A stretch of DNA of 14,975 bases, taken from Microcaldota archaeon (lineage in GTDB: Archaea > Micrarchaeota > Micrarchaeia > Micrarchaeales > Micrarchaeaceae). The translations under genes were made by a program, and so were the position numbers. The stretch is from positions 1 to 14,975 of the forward strand of contig DUIS01000015.1 in NCBI GenBank assembly GCA_013330215.1. Direction: 5' to 3'. Shown here piece after piece: positions 1 through 6,880 of the stretch (positions within the stretch are counted from its first letter, which is position 1; each line of letters opens with the position of its first letter). Below the pieces are notes generated by a model, which was given only the letters and a program-made list of their open reading frames with translations, made no database searches and was not told the DNA's origin.

Positions 1-622
1 CTACCTTTATGAAGTCGTGGTCTACTATTGTCTTGCCGTTCGCGTCCTTCTCCATTACCTGCTTGACCGCCTTTATCACCATCTTCCCGAGCAGCGCCTT
101 TGTGGCGTCATCGCCTACGTTCTTGGAACCCATTGAGACAAGCGCTATCTTCTGGAGCGTCTGTTCGTCATCCAGGTTCACCGTCTTGGCGCAGCTTTCC
201 AGGATCTCCTTTGCCTTCTCCGCAGCCATCTTGTAGCCGCGTATAACTGTGGTTGGGTGTATCCCCTGCTCCAGCAGATCGCCTGCACCCTTCAGGAGCT
301 CCCCAGCGAGTATGACCACGCTTGTGGTGCCGTCGCCTACCTCCTTGTCCTGCGTCTTCGCTATGTTTACCATTATCTTCGCGACCGGATGCTCGACGTT
401 CATCTCCTCGAGGATCGTCGCGCCGTCGTTGGTTATGACTACGTCGCCGAGGTCGCTTACCATCATCTTGTCCATTCCCTTCGGCCCGAGTGTCGTCTTC
501 ACTGCACCAGCAACTGCTACCGCAACCGCAATATTAGTACGTTGTGCATCTCTTCCAAGAAGCCTTGTAGCCCCTTCGGGGAGCAATAGAACCTGTTGTC
601 CACCTAGTTGATTTTCTGCCAT
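1..622 (-). CDS. ths: Thermosome subunit (group II chaperonin), N-terminal part, cut by window edge
   Basis: ATP-dependent archaeal chaperonin of the CCT/TCP-1 family, which folds proteins inside a double-ring cavity in the cytosol. About 207 residues are visible and the frame stays open to base 1, so roughly the C-terminal 60% of a usual ~540-residue subunit is missing. Family motifs seen: [11 protein letters not shown] near residues 21-31, [10 protein letters not shown] at 45-54 and NDGATIL at 65-71 (nucleotide-binding equatorial domain), and GDGTTS at 96-101 with the ATP-hydrolysis Asp. The visible part covers the first equatorial segment and the start of the intermediate domain. The ATG at 622 was chosen because AGGTGA lies 5 bases upstream; an ATG 4 bases earlier is out of frame and gives a non-family reading. 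It has its own upstream region of about 145 bases. Whether this is an alpha- or beta-type subunit cannot be told from this fragment. Confidence 0.97.
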   Translation of the reverse strand, partial: MAENQLGGQQVLLLPEGATRLLGRDAQRTNIAVAVAVAGAVKTTLGPKGMDKMMVSDLGDVVITNDGATILEEMNVEHPVAKIMVNIAKTQDKEVGDGTTSVVILAGELLKGAGDLLEQGIHPTTVIRGYKMAAEKAKEILESCAKTVNLDDEQTLQKIALVSMGSKNVGDDATKALLGKMVIKAVKQVMEKDANGKTIVDHDFIKV

Positions 623-627
623 ACATT

Positions 628-633
628 TCACCT
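628..633 (-). promoter_or_regulatory. Ribosome binding site of the thermosome gene
   Basis: AGGTGA on the minus strand, five bases before the ATG at 622. It matches the archaeal anti-Shine-Dalgarno sequence and separates the true start from an out-of-frame ATG at 626. Confidence 0.7.
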
Positions 634-676
634 ATTCGTCTATGAGCGTTACCCCTAACTAAGAAAAATCTGAAAT

Positions 677-741
677 TAGAGTATATATCCAAGGCGCATG
701 CCCCGAATACTGATATTAATAGGCATGAATAAATATTTAAG
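677..741 (-). promoter_or_regulatory. Probable thermosome promoter region with two TATA-like boxes
   Basis: Two A/T boxes read on the minus strand upstream of the chaperonin: GGATATATAC around 681-690, and TTAAATATTT around 730-740 preceded by a purine-rich stretch that could act as a BRE. The nearer box would start transcription about 35 bases before the ATG and the farther one about 85 bases before it. Which one is used cannot be decided by eye. Confidence 0.4.
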
Positions 742-767
742 GTTTGCTCTCTGTAAGCCAAAGTCCC

Positions 768-1562
768 CTATCCAGGATTAATTACCCTCTCCACTATTTT
801 GTCAAACTCCTCAAGAATCGAGGGGTCCTCAAAAACGGCGACCTTTCCTGCGTCACTGTACAAGTCAAATGCGGCATTCAACCTTATCGTTCCAAGGACG
901 CCTGCATTCAGCGCCTCGGCGACCCTTTTCGTGCTCTCGCTCGGCTCCCCCTCAGACATGTTCTCCACCACCCCCAGGATCGCCGCATTGAGCCTCTTTG
1001 CCATAAGGCCAGAGCGCATCGAATTTATGCCGGCTACCCTCTGCGGGGTTGTCACTATCACAAACCCGTCAAGCTCAAGTATCTGCATTATCGTCAGAGG
1101 GGCATCCGAAGTTCCTGGGCTGAGGTCTATTAACAGGTAATCTAGCTCCCCCCAGTCCGTATTCTCGAAGAACTCCCCAAGCATCTTCACTATCATGGGC
1201 CCGCGCCATATTATGGGCCTCTCGGAGCTCTCCGCAAGCATCGCGGTCGAGGCCACCTTTATGCCCCCCACATCAAGGGGCTTAAGCGGCAGGGTGGGCT
1301 CCATCTTGCCATCTATGCCCAAAAACAACGATATGTTCGGGGTGTCTATGTCAGCGTCAAGCAGGCCCACCCTGAAGCCCCGCCTGCTGAGCGCGTAGGC
1401 CATGTTTACCGCTACGGTGGTCTTGCCCACGCCCCCCTTTGCGCTGTAAATGCCTATCTTGTGCCTTATACCGGCCAGCTTCTGCCTAAGCCTCTCCCTC
1501 TGCCTTATTACGCCGACAAAGGAGGGATGCATGCTGGAAGAAGGGGCGCTATCCTCTGCCAT
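768..1562 (-). CDS. Mrp/ApbC/MinD-family P-loop ATPase without cysteines
   Basis: Cytosolic SIMIBI-class ATPase of the Mrp/ApbC/Nbp35 group, whose studied members carry and deliver Fe-S clusters. Visible motifs (numbered from a TTG at 1577; subtract 5 for the chosen ATG): deviant Walker A KGGVGKTT at 47-54 with the signature lysine, LLDADIDTPN at 72-81 (switch I), and IDLSPGTSD at 150-158 (switch II/Walker B, usually DLPPGTGD). The sequence GVVENMS at 202-208 is the segment after which most Mrp proteins have a CxxC pair for the bridging cluster. Here that pair is absent and the whole protein has no cysteine. The ATG at 1562 is preferred over the TTG at 1577: a TATA-like AAATATATTAATA near 1594-1606 puts the transcription start close to 1571-1577. 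The family call is firm; a role in Fe-S assembly is doubtful, and a MinD-like or other regulatory ATPase role is possible. Confidence 0.88.
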   Translation of the reverse strand: MAEDSAPSSSMHPSFVGVIRQRERLRQKLAGIRHKIGIYSAKGGVGKTTVAVNMAYALSRRGFRVGLLDADIDTPNISLFLGIDGKMEPTLPLKPLDVGGIKVASTAMLAESSERPIIWRGPMIVKMLGEFFENTDWGELDYLLIDLSPGTSDAPLTIMQILELDGFVIVTTPQRVAGINSMRSGLMAKRLNAAILGVVENMSEGEPSESTKRVAEALNAGVLGTIRLNAAFDLYSDAGKVAVFEDPSILEEFDKIVERVINPG

Positions 1563-1593
1563 TTTCCCATCAACCAAAGGATTACGGCTTTCA

Positions 1594-1606
1594 TATTAAT
1601 ATATTT
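1594..1606 (-). promoter_or_regulatory. TATA box of the Mrp-family gene
   Basis: AAATATATTAATA on the minus strand, about 35-40 bases before the ATG at 1562. It predicts a very short leader and lies in the divergent region shared with the ssDNA-binding protein gene. Confidence 0.45.
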
Positions 1607-1674
1607 GCGCTGGAAAACCGCACCCTAACAATATGGTGTTAAATAACTTTCTAATCATAAAATAAGGTTATACT

Positions 1675-1684
1675 CTATTTATAC
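1675..1684 (+). promoter_or_regulatory. TATA box of the OB-fold protein gene
   Basis: CTATTTATAC lies about 35 bases before the ATG at 1715 in a very A/T-rich stretch. It predicts a leader of roughly 10 bases that would include the weak ribosome site GGCGA at 1706-1710. Confidence 0.4.
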
Positions 1685-1714
1685 AATATAAAAGAGATAC
1701 AAAAAGGCGAGAAA

Positions 1715-2074
1715 ATGAAAATAAGCGAATTGAAGGTCGGCGCAAGCAACGTTACCGTGCAGGCAAAGGTAACGCAGAAGGATGCACCGCGAGAGGTCGT
1801 AACAAAGTATGGGAAGAGACTCAGTGTTGCTAACATAACGCTTCAGGACGATACGGGTTCGATAGCAATGTCCCTGTGGGGAAATGACATAAACACAGTG
1901 GACGTCGGCGATACTGTTGAGGTCTCGAACGGCTACGTGAGCGAATTCAGGGGAACGCCGCAGCTTGCATCAGGCAAATTCGGCAAGATAACTGTTGTCG
2001 AAAAGGGCGAGGGCGGAGGTTCATCCGAGGGGGCAGAGGAATTCGAATCAGACGCAGAGGAATCAGAGGACTAA
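1715..2074 (+). CDS. ssb: Single-OB-fold ssDNA-binding protein (RPA/SSB-like)
   Basis: Small cytosolic single-stranded-DNA-binding protein of 119 residues resembling the Sulfolobus SSB and eukaryotic SOSS-B class. A single OB fold fills residues 1-100: the N-terminal strand MKISELKVGASNVTVQAKV, a charged L12 turn, then DDTGSIAMSLWGND (residues 45-58) and VGDTVEVSNGYVSEFRGTPQLASG (64-87). These last two have the order and spacing I remember from Sulfolobus SSB, including the tryptophan of the LWG motif, which contacts DNA in that protein. Residues 96-119 form a Gly/Glu/Asp/Ser-rich acidic tail, probably disordered and a docking site for partners as in other SSBs. There is no zinc finger or second OB fold. 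It is monocistronic, divergent from the Mrp-type ATPase, and its TAA stop overlaps the TAG stop of the convergent membrane-protein gene within the four bases CTAA. Confidence 0.85.
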   Translation: MKISELKVGASNVTVQAKVTQKDAPREVVTKYGKRLSVANITLQDDTGSIAMSLWGNDINTVDVGDTVEVSNGYVSEFRGTPQLASGKFGKITVVEKGEGGGSSEGAEEFESDAEESED

Positions 2075-3111
2075 TCTGTTCCTTCTCTATTTCTTTTTGA
2101 TTCAGCGCTCCAATACCGTATGGTATAGATGAGCGCTATTATGCCAAGTGCCACACCAAACCACAGTGTAGCTAGCCTTGTCATTATGGTGATCGCAGAG
2201 CTGAGCGCATCCCCCAACCTGAATGTGCCTCCAAGAAGCGCTACAAACGAGGCGTCAGCAGCGCCTATCCCCCCAGGAAGCGCGGTTATCATCCCGAATA
2301 TCTGCGACGTGGAGAAAACAAAGACCGACTTCAGTATCTGCGGCTTCACCCCTACGGCAAGGATCGAGAAATAGAGCGCCATCGAGTTCAGTATGTCCGC
2401 AGGTGCGGTAAAGAGCAGCGAGACAAGATAGGTCCTCTTGTTGTTGAGCGCATTCTGTGACATGTAATAATGCCTTGCATGCCTGTAAACTCGCCGGAGA
2501 ATGTTGCCCTTCTTTTTCTTCCTCTTCAGCAGGTTATACAGCCACGGGTTTATGATGAGCAGGAAGGGCACTATGAGGACCAGGTCGAGTATCACCACGT
2601 ATACGACATACCTCCCGATTATGAGCGCGGCCGCGAGCGCGAAGAGTGCAAACCCCAGGAAATCTGTGAAGAGCTGGACTGTTATCATCGGCAATATCTT
2701 GGAAAACCTGACCCCTGTTATCTTCTTGAGCGTATATGCGGCGACTACGCTGCCAACGTTTCCCGGCGTTATCGCCATGCCGTTGGTGGAGAGGTAGACC
2801 AGGAAGTTCTTCTTCTGCGGCACCTTGAGCCCGAGTTTCTTGGTGTAATAATTCCACTTTAGGTAACGGAAGCAATAACTCAGGAAGACGCAGAGGAAGG
2901 CAAGCGCGTACAGGTACAGCACCGCATGGCCTATTATGCCCACAACTTTGGAAAAGCCGCCAAAGAGCGCAATCGCGATGAAGACTCCGAAGCTTCCGAA
3001 TAGCACAAGGATGGCAAGCAGCCTGAATCTGCTCACGAGCTTGACGTACTGCGCTTTGTCGAGCTTTCTTGAGGGGGTGTCCCACATGTGCAGGATTGAT
3101 TGCCTCTTCAT
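2071..3111 (-). CDS. Flippase-like integral membrane protein (LPG synthase TM / UPF0104 family)
   Basis: Polytopic membrane protein of 346 residues in the lysylphosphatidylglycerol synthase TM / UPF0104 (AglD/MprF N-terminal) family, members of which are linked to lipid or glycolipid flipping and surface glycan assembly. About eight hydrophobic segments are visible, near residues 31-51, 57-84, 103-127, 139-165, 167-190, 228-253, 261-296 and 303-331. Family landmarks are TPGNVGSVVAAY (115-126) and ALPGGIGAADASF (277-289). A basic loop with KRKKKKG (196-202) is probably cytoplasmic. There is no C-terminal aminoacyltransferase domain, so it is not an MprF. The ATG at 3111 was chosen over an in-frame TTG at 3129; it follows the upstream glycosyltransferase stop by 4 bases, implying translational coupling. 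A partnership with that glycosyltransferase in envelope glycan or glycolipid synthesis is inferred from the operon. The substrate is unknown. Confidence 0.85.
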   Translation of the reverse strand: MKRQSILHMWDTPSRKLDKAQYVKLVSRFRLLAILVLFGSFGVFIAIALFGGFSKVVGIIGHAVLYLYALAFLCVFLSYCFRYLKWNYYTKKLGLKVPQKKNFLVYLSTNGMAITPGNVGSVVAAYTLKKITGVRFSKILPMITVQLFTDFLGFALFALAAALIIGRYVVYVVILDLVLIVPFLLIINPWLYNLLKRKKKKGNILRRVYRHARHYYMSQNALNNKRTYLVSLLFTAPADILNSMALYFSILAVGVKPQILKSVFVFSTSQIFGMITALPGGIGAADASFVALLGGTFRLGDALSSAITIMTRLATLWFGVALGIIALIYTIRYWSAESKRNREGTD

Positions 3112-3115
3112 AGTA

Positions 3116-4261
3116 TCAGCGCCTAACAACCCCTGAAAACAGGTTCTCGTACTGCTTGGCTATCCTGTCCCAATTGTGGCGCCTTACCATGCGCTCCCTG
3201 CCCATTCTTACCATATGCCTGACCGCCCTGTCGTTGCCAATTATGTAGCCAAGCCCGTCCCTTATCGATTCGTAATCCTTTGGTTTTGAATATATCCCGC
3301 AGTCGCCCACAATCTCGGGTATCCCGCCAACATTCGACGCGACGACCGGAAGTTCGCATGACATCGCCTCGCACACCGCAAGCCCCGCGGGCTCGTACAG
3401 CGAGGGGAAGGCGAAGATATCGCACGCATTGTAATAGCACGGCAGCATCGCGTCCTCTATGCCAGAAACAATCCGGAACTTCTTGGCTACACCCATCTTT
3501 TTCGCGCTCCTGTAAAGGTGCCTGCTAAGCGCGCCCCTGCCTATCACAAGCAGGTTAAGCTCATCCATGCCCGAGTTCACGAGCTCGGCAAAGGCATCGA
3601 GCAGGTATATCTGCCCCTTCTGCGGAACTAGCCTGCCGTTTGTCACTATTGTCGTGCCCCTGAATCCGAGCGATCTGACCACACTCTCAACTTCGGCACT
3701 GTCCTTCCTCATCTTCCTGAACCTCTTGAAATCAACACCATTGAATATAACGTGCGCCTTCTTCATGTACCTCCTGGGTATGGTCGTCTTCGCGGTATTC
3801 GTGGAGACCGCCGTTATCACGTCAACCGCGCCCATCAGCTTCTTCCCCCAGAACCAGTCATAGAACCTGCCCAATTCATCCGTGGTGAAGTTTATGTTCC
3901 TCGGAATAGCGTTGTGCACGGTCAGTGCAAGCTTGCGGTCCATGCCCTTGACTATGCGCACCGTATCGCCGAAGTACTGGTACCTGTTGTTTATGTGGTA
4001 TATGTCCGACTTTTCCCTGACTAGCGCCTTCTTGAGTCCGTCGAAGATGAGGAAGGGCATGGGCAGTGTTGGCAGGCGTGTCGAGCTAGCCTTCAGCCGC
4101 ACCACCCTTATGCCGGATATCTCCTCGACAGATGGCTTGTTCTTCTTTGCCGCGACCGATGTTATCACCGTGACGTTGTTGCGCTTGGCAAGCCTGCTGT
4201 ATACCTCGAGAAGGACCTTCTCAGTGCCTCCTTTGTAGGGGTAAAAATATGGGTTGAGCAC
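3116..4261 (-). CDS. GT4-family glycosyltransferase (GT-B fold)
   Basis: Retaining glycosyltransferase, probably acting at the cytoplasmic face of the membrane on a lipid-linked acceptor; sugar donor unknown. It has two Rossmann-like halves: the acceptor domain begins NPYFYPYKGGTEK (the usual P..GG.E loop, residues 3-15), and the donor domain includes NGRLVPQKGQIYLLDAF (208-224), LVIGRG (238-243) and the EX7E motif E290-E298 in SLYEPAGLAVCEAM, followed by PVVASNVGGIPEIV. The length of 381 residues is normal for GT4. The first permitted start is GTG at 4261, but three upstream codons (Asp-Ile-Cys) complete the expected first beta strand, and GGTGGA at 4277-4282 is spaced for an ATT at 4267, so the true start is uncertain. 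It is first in an operon with the flippase-like protein and divergent from the phosphatase-superfamily enzyme. Confidence 0.9.
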   Translation of the reverse strand: MLNPYFYPYKGGTEKVLLEVYSRLAKRNNVTVITSVAAKKNKPSVEEISGIRVVRLKASSTRLPTLPMPFLIFDGLKKALVREKSDIYHINNRYQYFGDTVRIVKGMDRKLALTVHNAIPRNINFTTDELGRFYDWFWGKKLMGAVDVITAVSTNTAKTTIPRRYMKKAHVIFNGVDFKRFRKMRKDSAEVESVVRSLGFRGTTIVTNGRLVPQKGQIYLLDAFAELVNSGMDELNLLVIGRGALSRHLYRSAKKMGVAKKFRIVSGIEDAMLPCYYNACDIFAFPSLYEPAGLAVCEAMSCELPVVASNVGGIPEIVGDCGIYSKPKDYESIRDGLGYIIGNDRAVRHMVRMGRERMVRRHNWDRIAKQYENLFSGVVRR

Positions 4262-4276
4262 ACAAATGTCCAGGGT

Positions 4277-4282
4277 TCCACC
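4277..4282 (-). promoter_or_regulatory. Shine-Dalgarno-like site that conflicts with the GTG start of the glycosyltransferase
   Basis: GGTGGA on the minus strand lies 15 bases before the GTG at 4261 but 9 bases before an in-frame ATT at 4267. The frame has no ATG back to the stop at 4319-4321. Confidence 0.35.
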
Positions 4283-4397
4283 GAAAAAACTGATATTACT
4301 AAAATAGCTGTAAAAGGCTTAATACTTTTTCCACGCCCGCTTTTATTGCCGCAGACAATTTTTGCATGCTGGGGAAGCCACGAACCATTCGGCAAGA

Positions 4398-4408
4398 CAT
4401 AAATATTG
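4398..4408 (+). promoter_or_regulatory. TATA box of the phosphatase/sulfatase-superfamily gene, predicting a leaderless mRNA
   Basis: CATAAATATTG is centred about 22 bases before the ATG at 4425, so transcription should begin at or within a few bases of that codon. No Shine-Dalgarno sequence precedes it. Confidence 0.45.
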
Positions 4409-4424
4409 ATTCAGTGACAATTAA

Positions 4425-5855
4425 ATGACCATAATGACCAAAAATCTGATAATCCTGCTGCTCGATACCGTTAGGGCAAGCGACGTCATGAGAAACGCCT
4501 CGCTCAAGACGCTCGGCGGTATAGCGAGGAACGGGACATGCTACACGCACGCGATAGCGCCTGGGACATGGACCGCGCCGACGCACGCCTCTCTGTTCAC
4601 CGACAGGCGGGTCTCGGCCATAAGCCAGGTGTCCAGGAATTTCCTGAGCAACGGCACGTACAAGATAGACCCGTGGATGGTCAAGACCAAGTTCCTCGGC
4701 CAGGATGCCGAGACAATGGCGCAGAAGCTCTCGGCATACGGCTACGAGAGCACGCTGCTTTCCAACAATCCGTTCGTCACAAGCTTCACGAACCTAGCAA
4801 TGGGATTCAACAGCGTCCATGACGTGTGGAAGGATTCCAACGTAAAATACAACAAATCGCTCGCGAACAAGCTGAGCGTCATACTCAACAACGGCGCAAA
4901 CGCAAGGGCGGCAATGATAAACTTCGGCTACTACATCACCAGGATACTCCCGAAATTCGCAATGGACCCGCTCTACCTCCACCTGAGACAGAAGCTCAAT
5001 GAGGGCGTATCAAGGGCCGACGGCACGCACAGGCTCGACAGAGGCGCAAGAAGCACCAACAGGCTGCTGAACAACTACCTGACCTACAAATACAACTACA
5101 AGCCCCAGTTCATATTCATAAACTACATGGAGGCGCACGAGAACTATCCAGTAGGGAGAAAGAACGTGGTGCAGGACAAGTGGCTCTACCTTAGCGGCAT
5201 CGAGCAGATGGACGGCTACGCGATGAACACGCTCCACAAGGGCTATCTGAAGAGGCTCGAGTACCTCGACGGAGAAGTAGGGAGCACAATAGGCATACTA
5301 AAGAAAAGGGGGCTGCTCGAAGATGCAACAGTCATGATAACATCCGACCACGGCCAGTCATTCGGTGAGCACGGTATGCTCTACCATTCGCTGCCGCCAT
5401 ACGAGGGCATCTCAAGGGTGCCATTGCTGGCGGCGAACTTCAAGGATGGCAAAATGGTAAGGATGAAAGACACAGTCGACACTCCAGTATCGGTCTCAAC
5501 TCTGCACGAATCCGTGCTTGACCTCGCATCAGGCAGATTCGACTACCTTGACGGCAACCTGAGGAAAAGCAGGTATGTGGTATCAGAACATACTGGCATA
5601 AGTGAGGGATGGGACGAGAAGCTATTGAGGATGCTCGCGCCAAGGTCGAAGAGCGCAGCAGGCATCCTAAGGGTGAAGAGGCAGCACAACGCGAAGGTCA
5701 CAGCAGTGTACAAGGGCGAGCTGAAGCTCATGCACTATTTCGGAAGGAAAAAAGACAAGCTATACGACGTGGGGCGCGATCCGGAAGAGTCTACCAACAT
5801 AATAGACAAGAACAGGGGAATCGCAATGGCCATGGCAGGCTCTATTGCAAACTAA
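4425..5855 (+). CDS. Alkaline phosphatase/sulfatase-superfamily hydrolase or phosphotransferase with Thr nucleophile
   Basis: PF00884-type metalloenzyme of 476 residues. The N-terminus KNLIILLLDTVRAS (residues 6-19) supplies the first metal-binding Asp (D14). The nucleophile block GTWTAPTHASLFTD (47-60) aligns with sulfatase CxPSR, but T50 replaces the Cys that would become formylglycine, so a classical sulfatase mechanism is unlikely. A Thr nucleophile is typical of lipid-phosphate transferases such as LtaS/MdoB and of phosphodiesterase-like members. The second metal site is SDHG (D308/H309) with GEHG (314-317), and the C-terminus has LYDVGRDPEESTNI, the usual family ending. No signal peptide or transmembrane segment is visible, so it is probably cytosolic or exported by an unseen route. 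An in-frame ATG at 4434 is an alternative start. It is divergent from the glycosyltransferase/flippase operon, and a role in envelope lipid or glycan modification is inferred from that alone. Confidence 0.85.
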   Translation: MTIMTKNLIILLLDTVRASDVMRNASLKTLGGIARNGTCYTHAIAPGTWTAPTHASLFTDRRVSAISQVSRNFLSNGTYKIDPWMVKTKFLGQDAETMAQKLSAYGYESTLLSNNPFVTSFTNLAMGFNSVHDVWKDSNVKYNKSLANKLSVILNNGANARAAMINFGYYITRILPKFAMDPLYLHLRQKLNEGVSRADGTHRLDRGARSTNRLLNNYLTYKYNYKPQFIFINYMEAHENYPVGRKNVVQDKWLYLSGIEQMDGYAMNTLHKGYLKRLEYLDGEVGSTIGILKKRGLLEDATVMITSDHGQSFGEHGMLYHSLPPYEGISRVPLLAANFKDGKMVRMKDTVDTPVSVSTLHESVLDLASGRFDYLDGNLRKSRYVVSEHTGISEGWDEKLLRMLAPRSKSAAGILRVKRQHNAKVTAVYKGELKLMHYFGRKKDKLYDVGRDPEESTNIIDKNRGIAMAMAGSIAN

Positions 5856-5870
5856 AAGCCCCTTATCTGA

Positions 5871-6632
5871 TTATCCAAGTATCTTCTTGACGTAAGGCTG
5901 CTTGCACACGCTTGCAGTCGCATTAATCGTGGAATTGCTCGCGCATATCGCTGCAGTGAACACGTCAGCATTTCCTATGATGCCCTGCGCCATTTCCGAA
6001 CCCGGTACGCTGATGTTGCGTATTATCTCGCTCCAGGTATATCTGTGTATCAATACCGGGCTTACCGATGCGCCGCTCTGCACGCTTGTATTCCCGAAGT
6101 CTATGAATGGTATGCCGCCGCTCCCAGCGTATCTATTGTAGGCAAGCTGCTCCACCGCAGTCAGATTTGCGCCTGGTATGCCGCCGCCGCTCCTGTTTGT
6201 CAATTCCAAACCGTCGAAATGGACAATGGTGCTGCTGTAGCTCGCATTGGTAAAGGAGAATGTGGGAGTATCAGCGGCATAATCTGTAGGGCTTGACTGC
6301 ATGTATTCAAGGCTGGTGAAATTGCCGAACCTCATGAGCGCCAGTATCAGCCCCCATCTAGTGACTGCGCAGTACGGGCAATAATCGCCGCCAACGTAAA
6401 ACACTTCGGGCTTCCCGTACGCAGTTAAAGGCATACCAGTGACCTTCTTGGGCAGGTTTGAACCAGGTCCCGGAACTACGATTCCAGCGCCGACCTTGTT
6501 CGCAAGCGTGTTGTTGTTTGCTATCTGCTCCAGGGAGAGCATGTCAGAACTGCTCACCCGCTTCCCTATGAGCGGCGAACCGCCGCCAGAGGAGACCAAT
6601 ATGTAAGCAAGAACGACAACAACTACAAGCAC
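5871..6632 (-). CDS. Membrane-anchored DUF929 protein with thioredoxin-like CPYC motif
   Basis: Predicted extracytoplasmic thiol-disulfide protein. An uncleaved N-terminal hydrophobic helix (about residues 1-16) is followed by a long outside domain. The redox motif is YCPYC (Cys85 and Cys88), with GGIPFIDFG (172-180) giving a thioredoxin-type Ile-Pro (cis-proline) loop. Cys230 and Cys243 may form a second disulfide. Nine N-x-S/T sequons lie in the exported part, consistent with N-glycosylation. The architecture matches DUF929, known mainly from archaea, and disulfide formation or isomerisation for surface proteins is the likely role. The only standard start is GTG at 6632, but the frame upstream encodes [14 protein letters not shown], a basic cap that would complete a normal signal anchor; it would begin at an ATA at 6668. 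It converges with the phosphatase-superfamily gene, leaving 15 bases between them. Confidence 0.8.
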   Translation of the reverse strand: MLVVVVVLAYILVSSGGGSPLIGKRVSSSDMLSLEQIANNNTLANKVGAGIVVPGPGSNLPKKVTGMPLTAYGKPEVFYVGGDYCPYCAVTRWGLILALMRFGNFTSLEYMQSSPTDYAADTPTFSFTNASYSSTIVHFDGLELTNRSGGGIPGANLTAVEQLAYNRYAGSGGIPFIDFGNTSVQSGASVSPVLIHRYTWSEIIRNISVPGSEMAQGIIGNADVFTAAICASNSTINATASVCKQPYVKKILG

Positions 6633-6686
6633 AATAACGACTGCATAAATGATATACTCTTTTTTTATGAAAACACCCGCAGCTTA

Positions 6687-6695
6687 TTATATAAT
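6687..6695 (-). promoter_or_regulatory. TATA box of the DUF929 gene
   Basis: ATTATATAA, nearly palindromic, is read on the minus strand. It predicts transcription from about 6665, beside the ATA at 6668 and about 33 bases before the GTG at 6632. It is back to back with the tRNA promoter. Confidence 0.4.
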
Positions 6696-6703
6696 CAAAT
6701 AAG

Positions 6704-6713
6704 CATATAATTA
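6704..6713 (+). promoter_or_regulatory. TATA box of the tRNA-Trp gene
   Basis: CATATAATTA is centred about 33 bases before the first tRNA base, which places transcription start roughly 7 bases upstream of the mature 5' end and fits an archaeal tRNA promoter. Confidence 0.45.
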
Positions 6714-6740
6714 TTCCTTCATAAATAATAGGAGTGGAAA

Positions 6741-6880
6741 GGGGTTATAGCGTAACTTGGCAGCGCGGCAGGCTCCAGATGTTTATATTCTAATGAGCAA
6801 CATGCGATGATGAGGATCTGGAATTAAGAAAACAAATATGAAGTAACCTGCAAATCTGGGTTCAAATCCCAGTGACCCCA
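6741..6880 (+). tRNA. trnW: tRNA-Trp (CCA anticodon) with a 67-nt intron
   Basis: A full cloverleaf can be drawn after removing 6779-6845. The acceptor stem is GGGGTTA with TGACCCC and discriminator A at 6880. The D stem is GCGT/GCGC with GG in the loop, and the anticodon stem GCAGG (6768-6772) pairs with CCTGC (6847-6851). The loop is CTCCAGA with anticodon CCA at 6775-6777, the variable region is AAAT, and the T arm is CTGGG-TTCAAAT-CCCAG. The spliced length is 73 nt. The intron lies between positions 37 and 38, the canonical archaeal site. CCA is not encoded. A 4-bp bulge-helix-bulge formed by CTCC (6773-6776) and GAAG (6840-6843) has one mismatch, so the splice motif is a relaxed form or the fold differs. 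The tRNA identity is firm; the exact intron ends could shift by one base because of repeated A residues. Confidence 0.93.
6779..6845 (+). other. Intron of tRNA-Trp with box-C-like element and anticodon-loop antisense
   Basis: A 67-nt intron at 37/38. It contains ATGATGA at 6807-6813, a perfect match to the RTGATGA box C consensus, and two bases later ATCTGGA (6816-6822), exactly complementary to TCCAGAT at 6774-6780 across the anticodon and the 5' splice site. Euryarchaeal tRNA-Trp introns are known to double as C/D box methylation guides for position 34. Here no good CTGA box D is visible, so this role is only suggested. Confidence 0.6.

Noticed and set aside
2534..3085. A 183-codon minus-strand frame inside the flippase-like gene
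   Set aside because: It is a shifted frame of the same strand, rich in Arg/His/Pro/Gln with no hydrophobic pattern or family motif.
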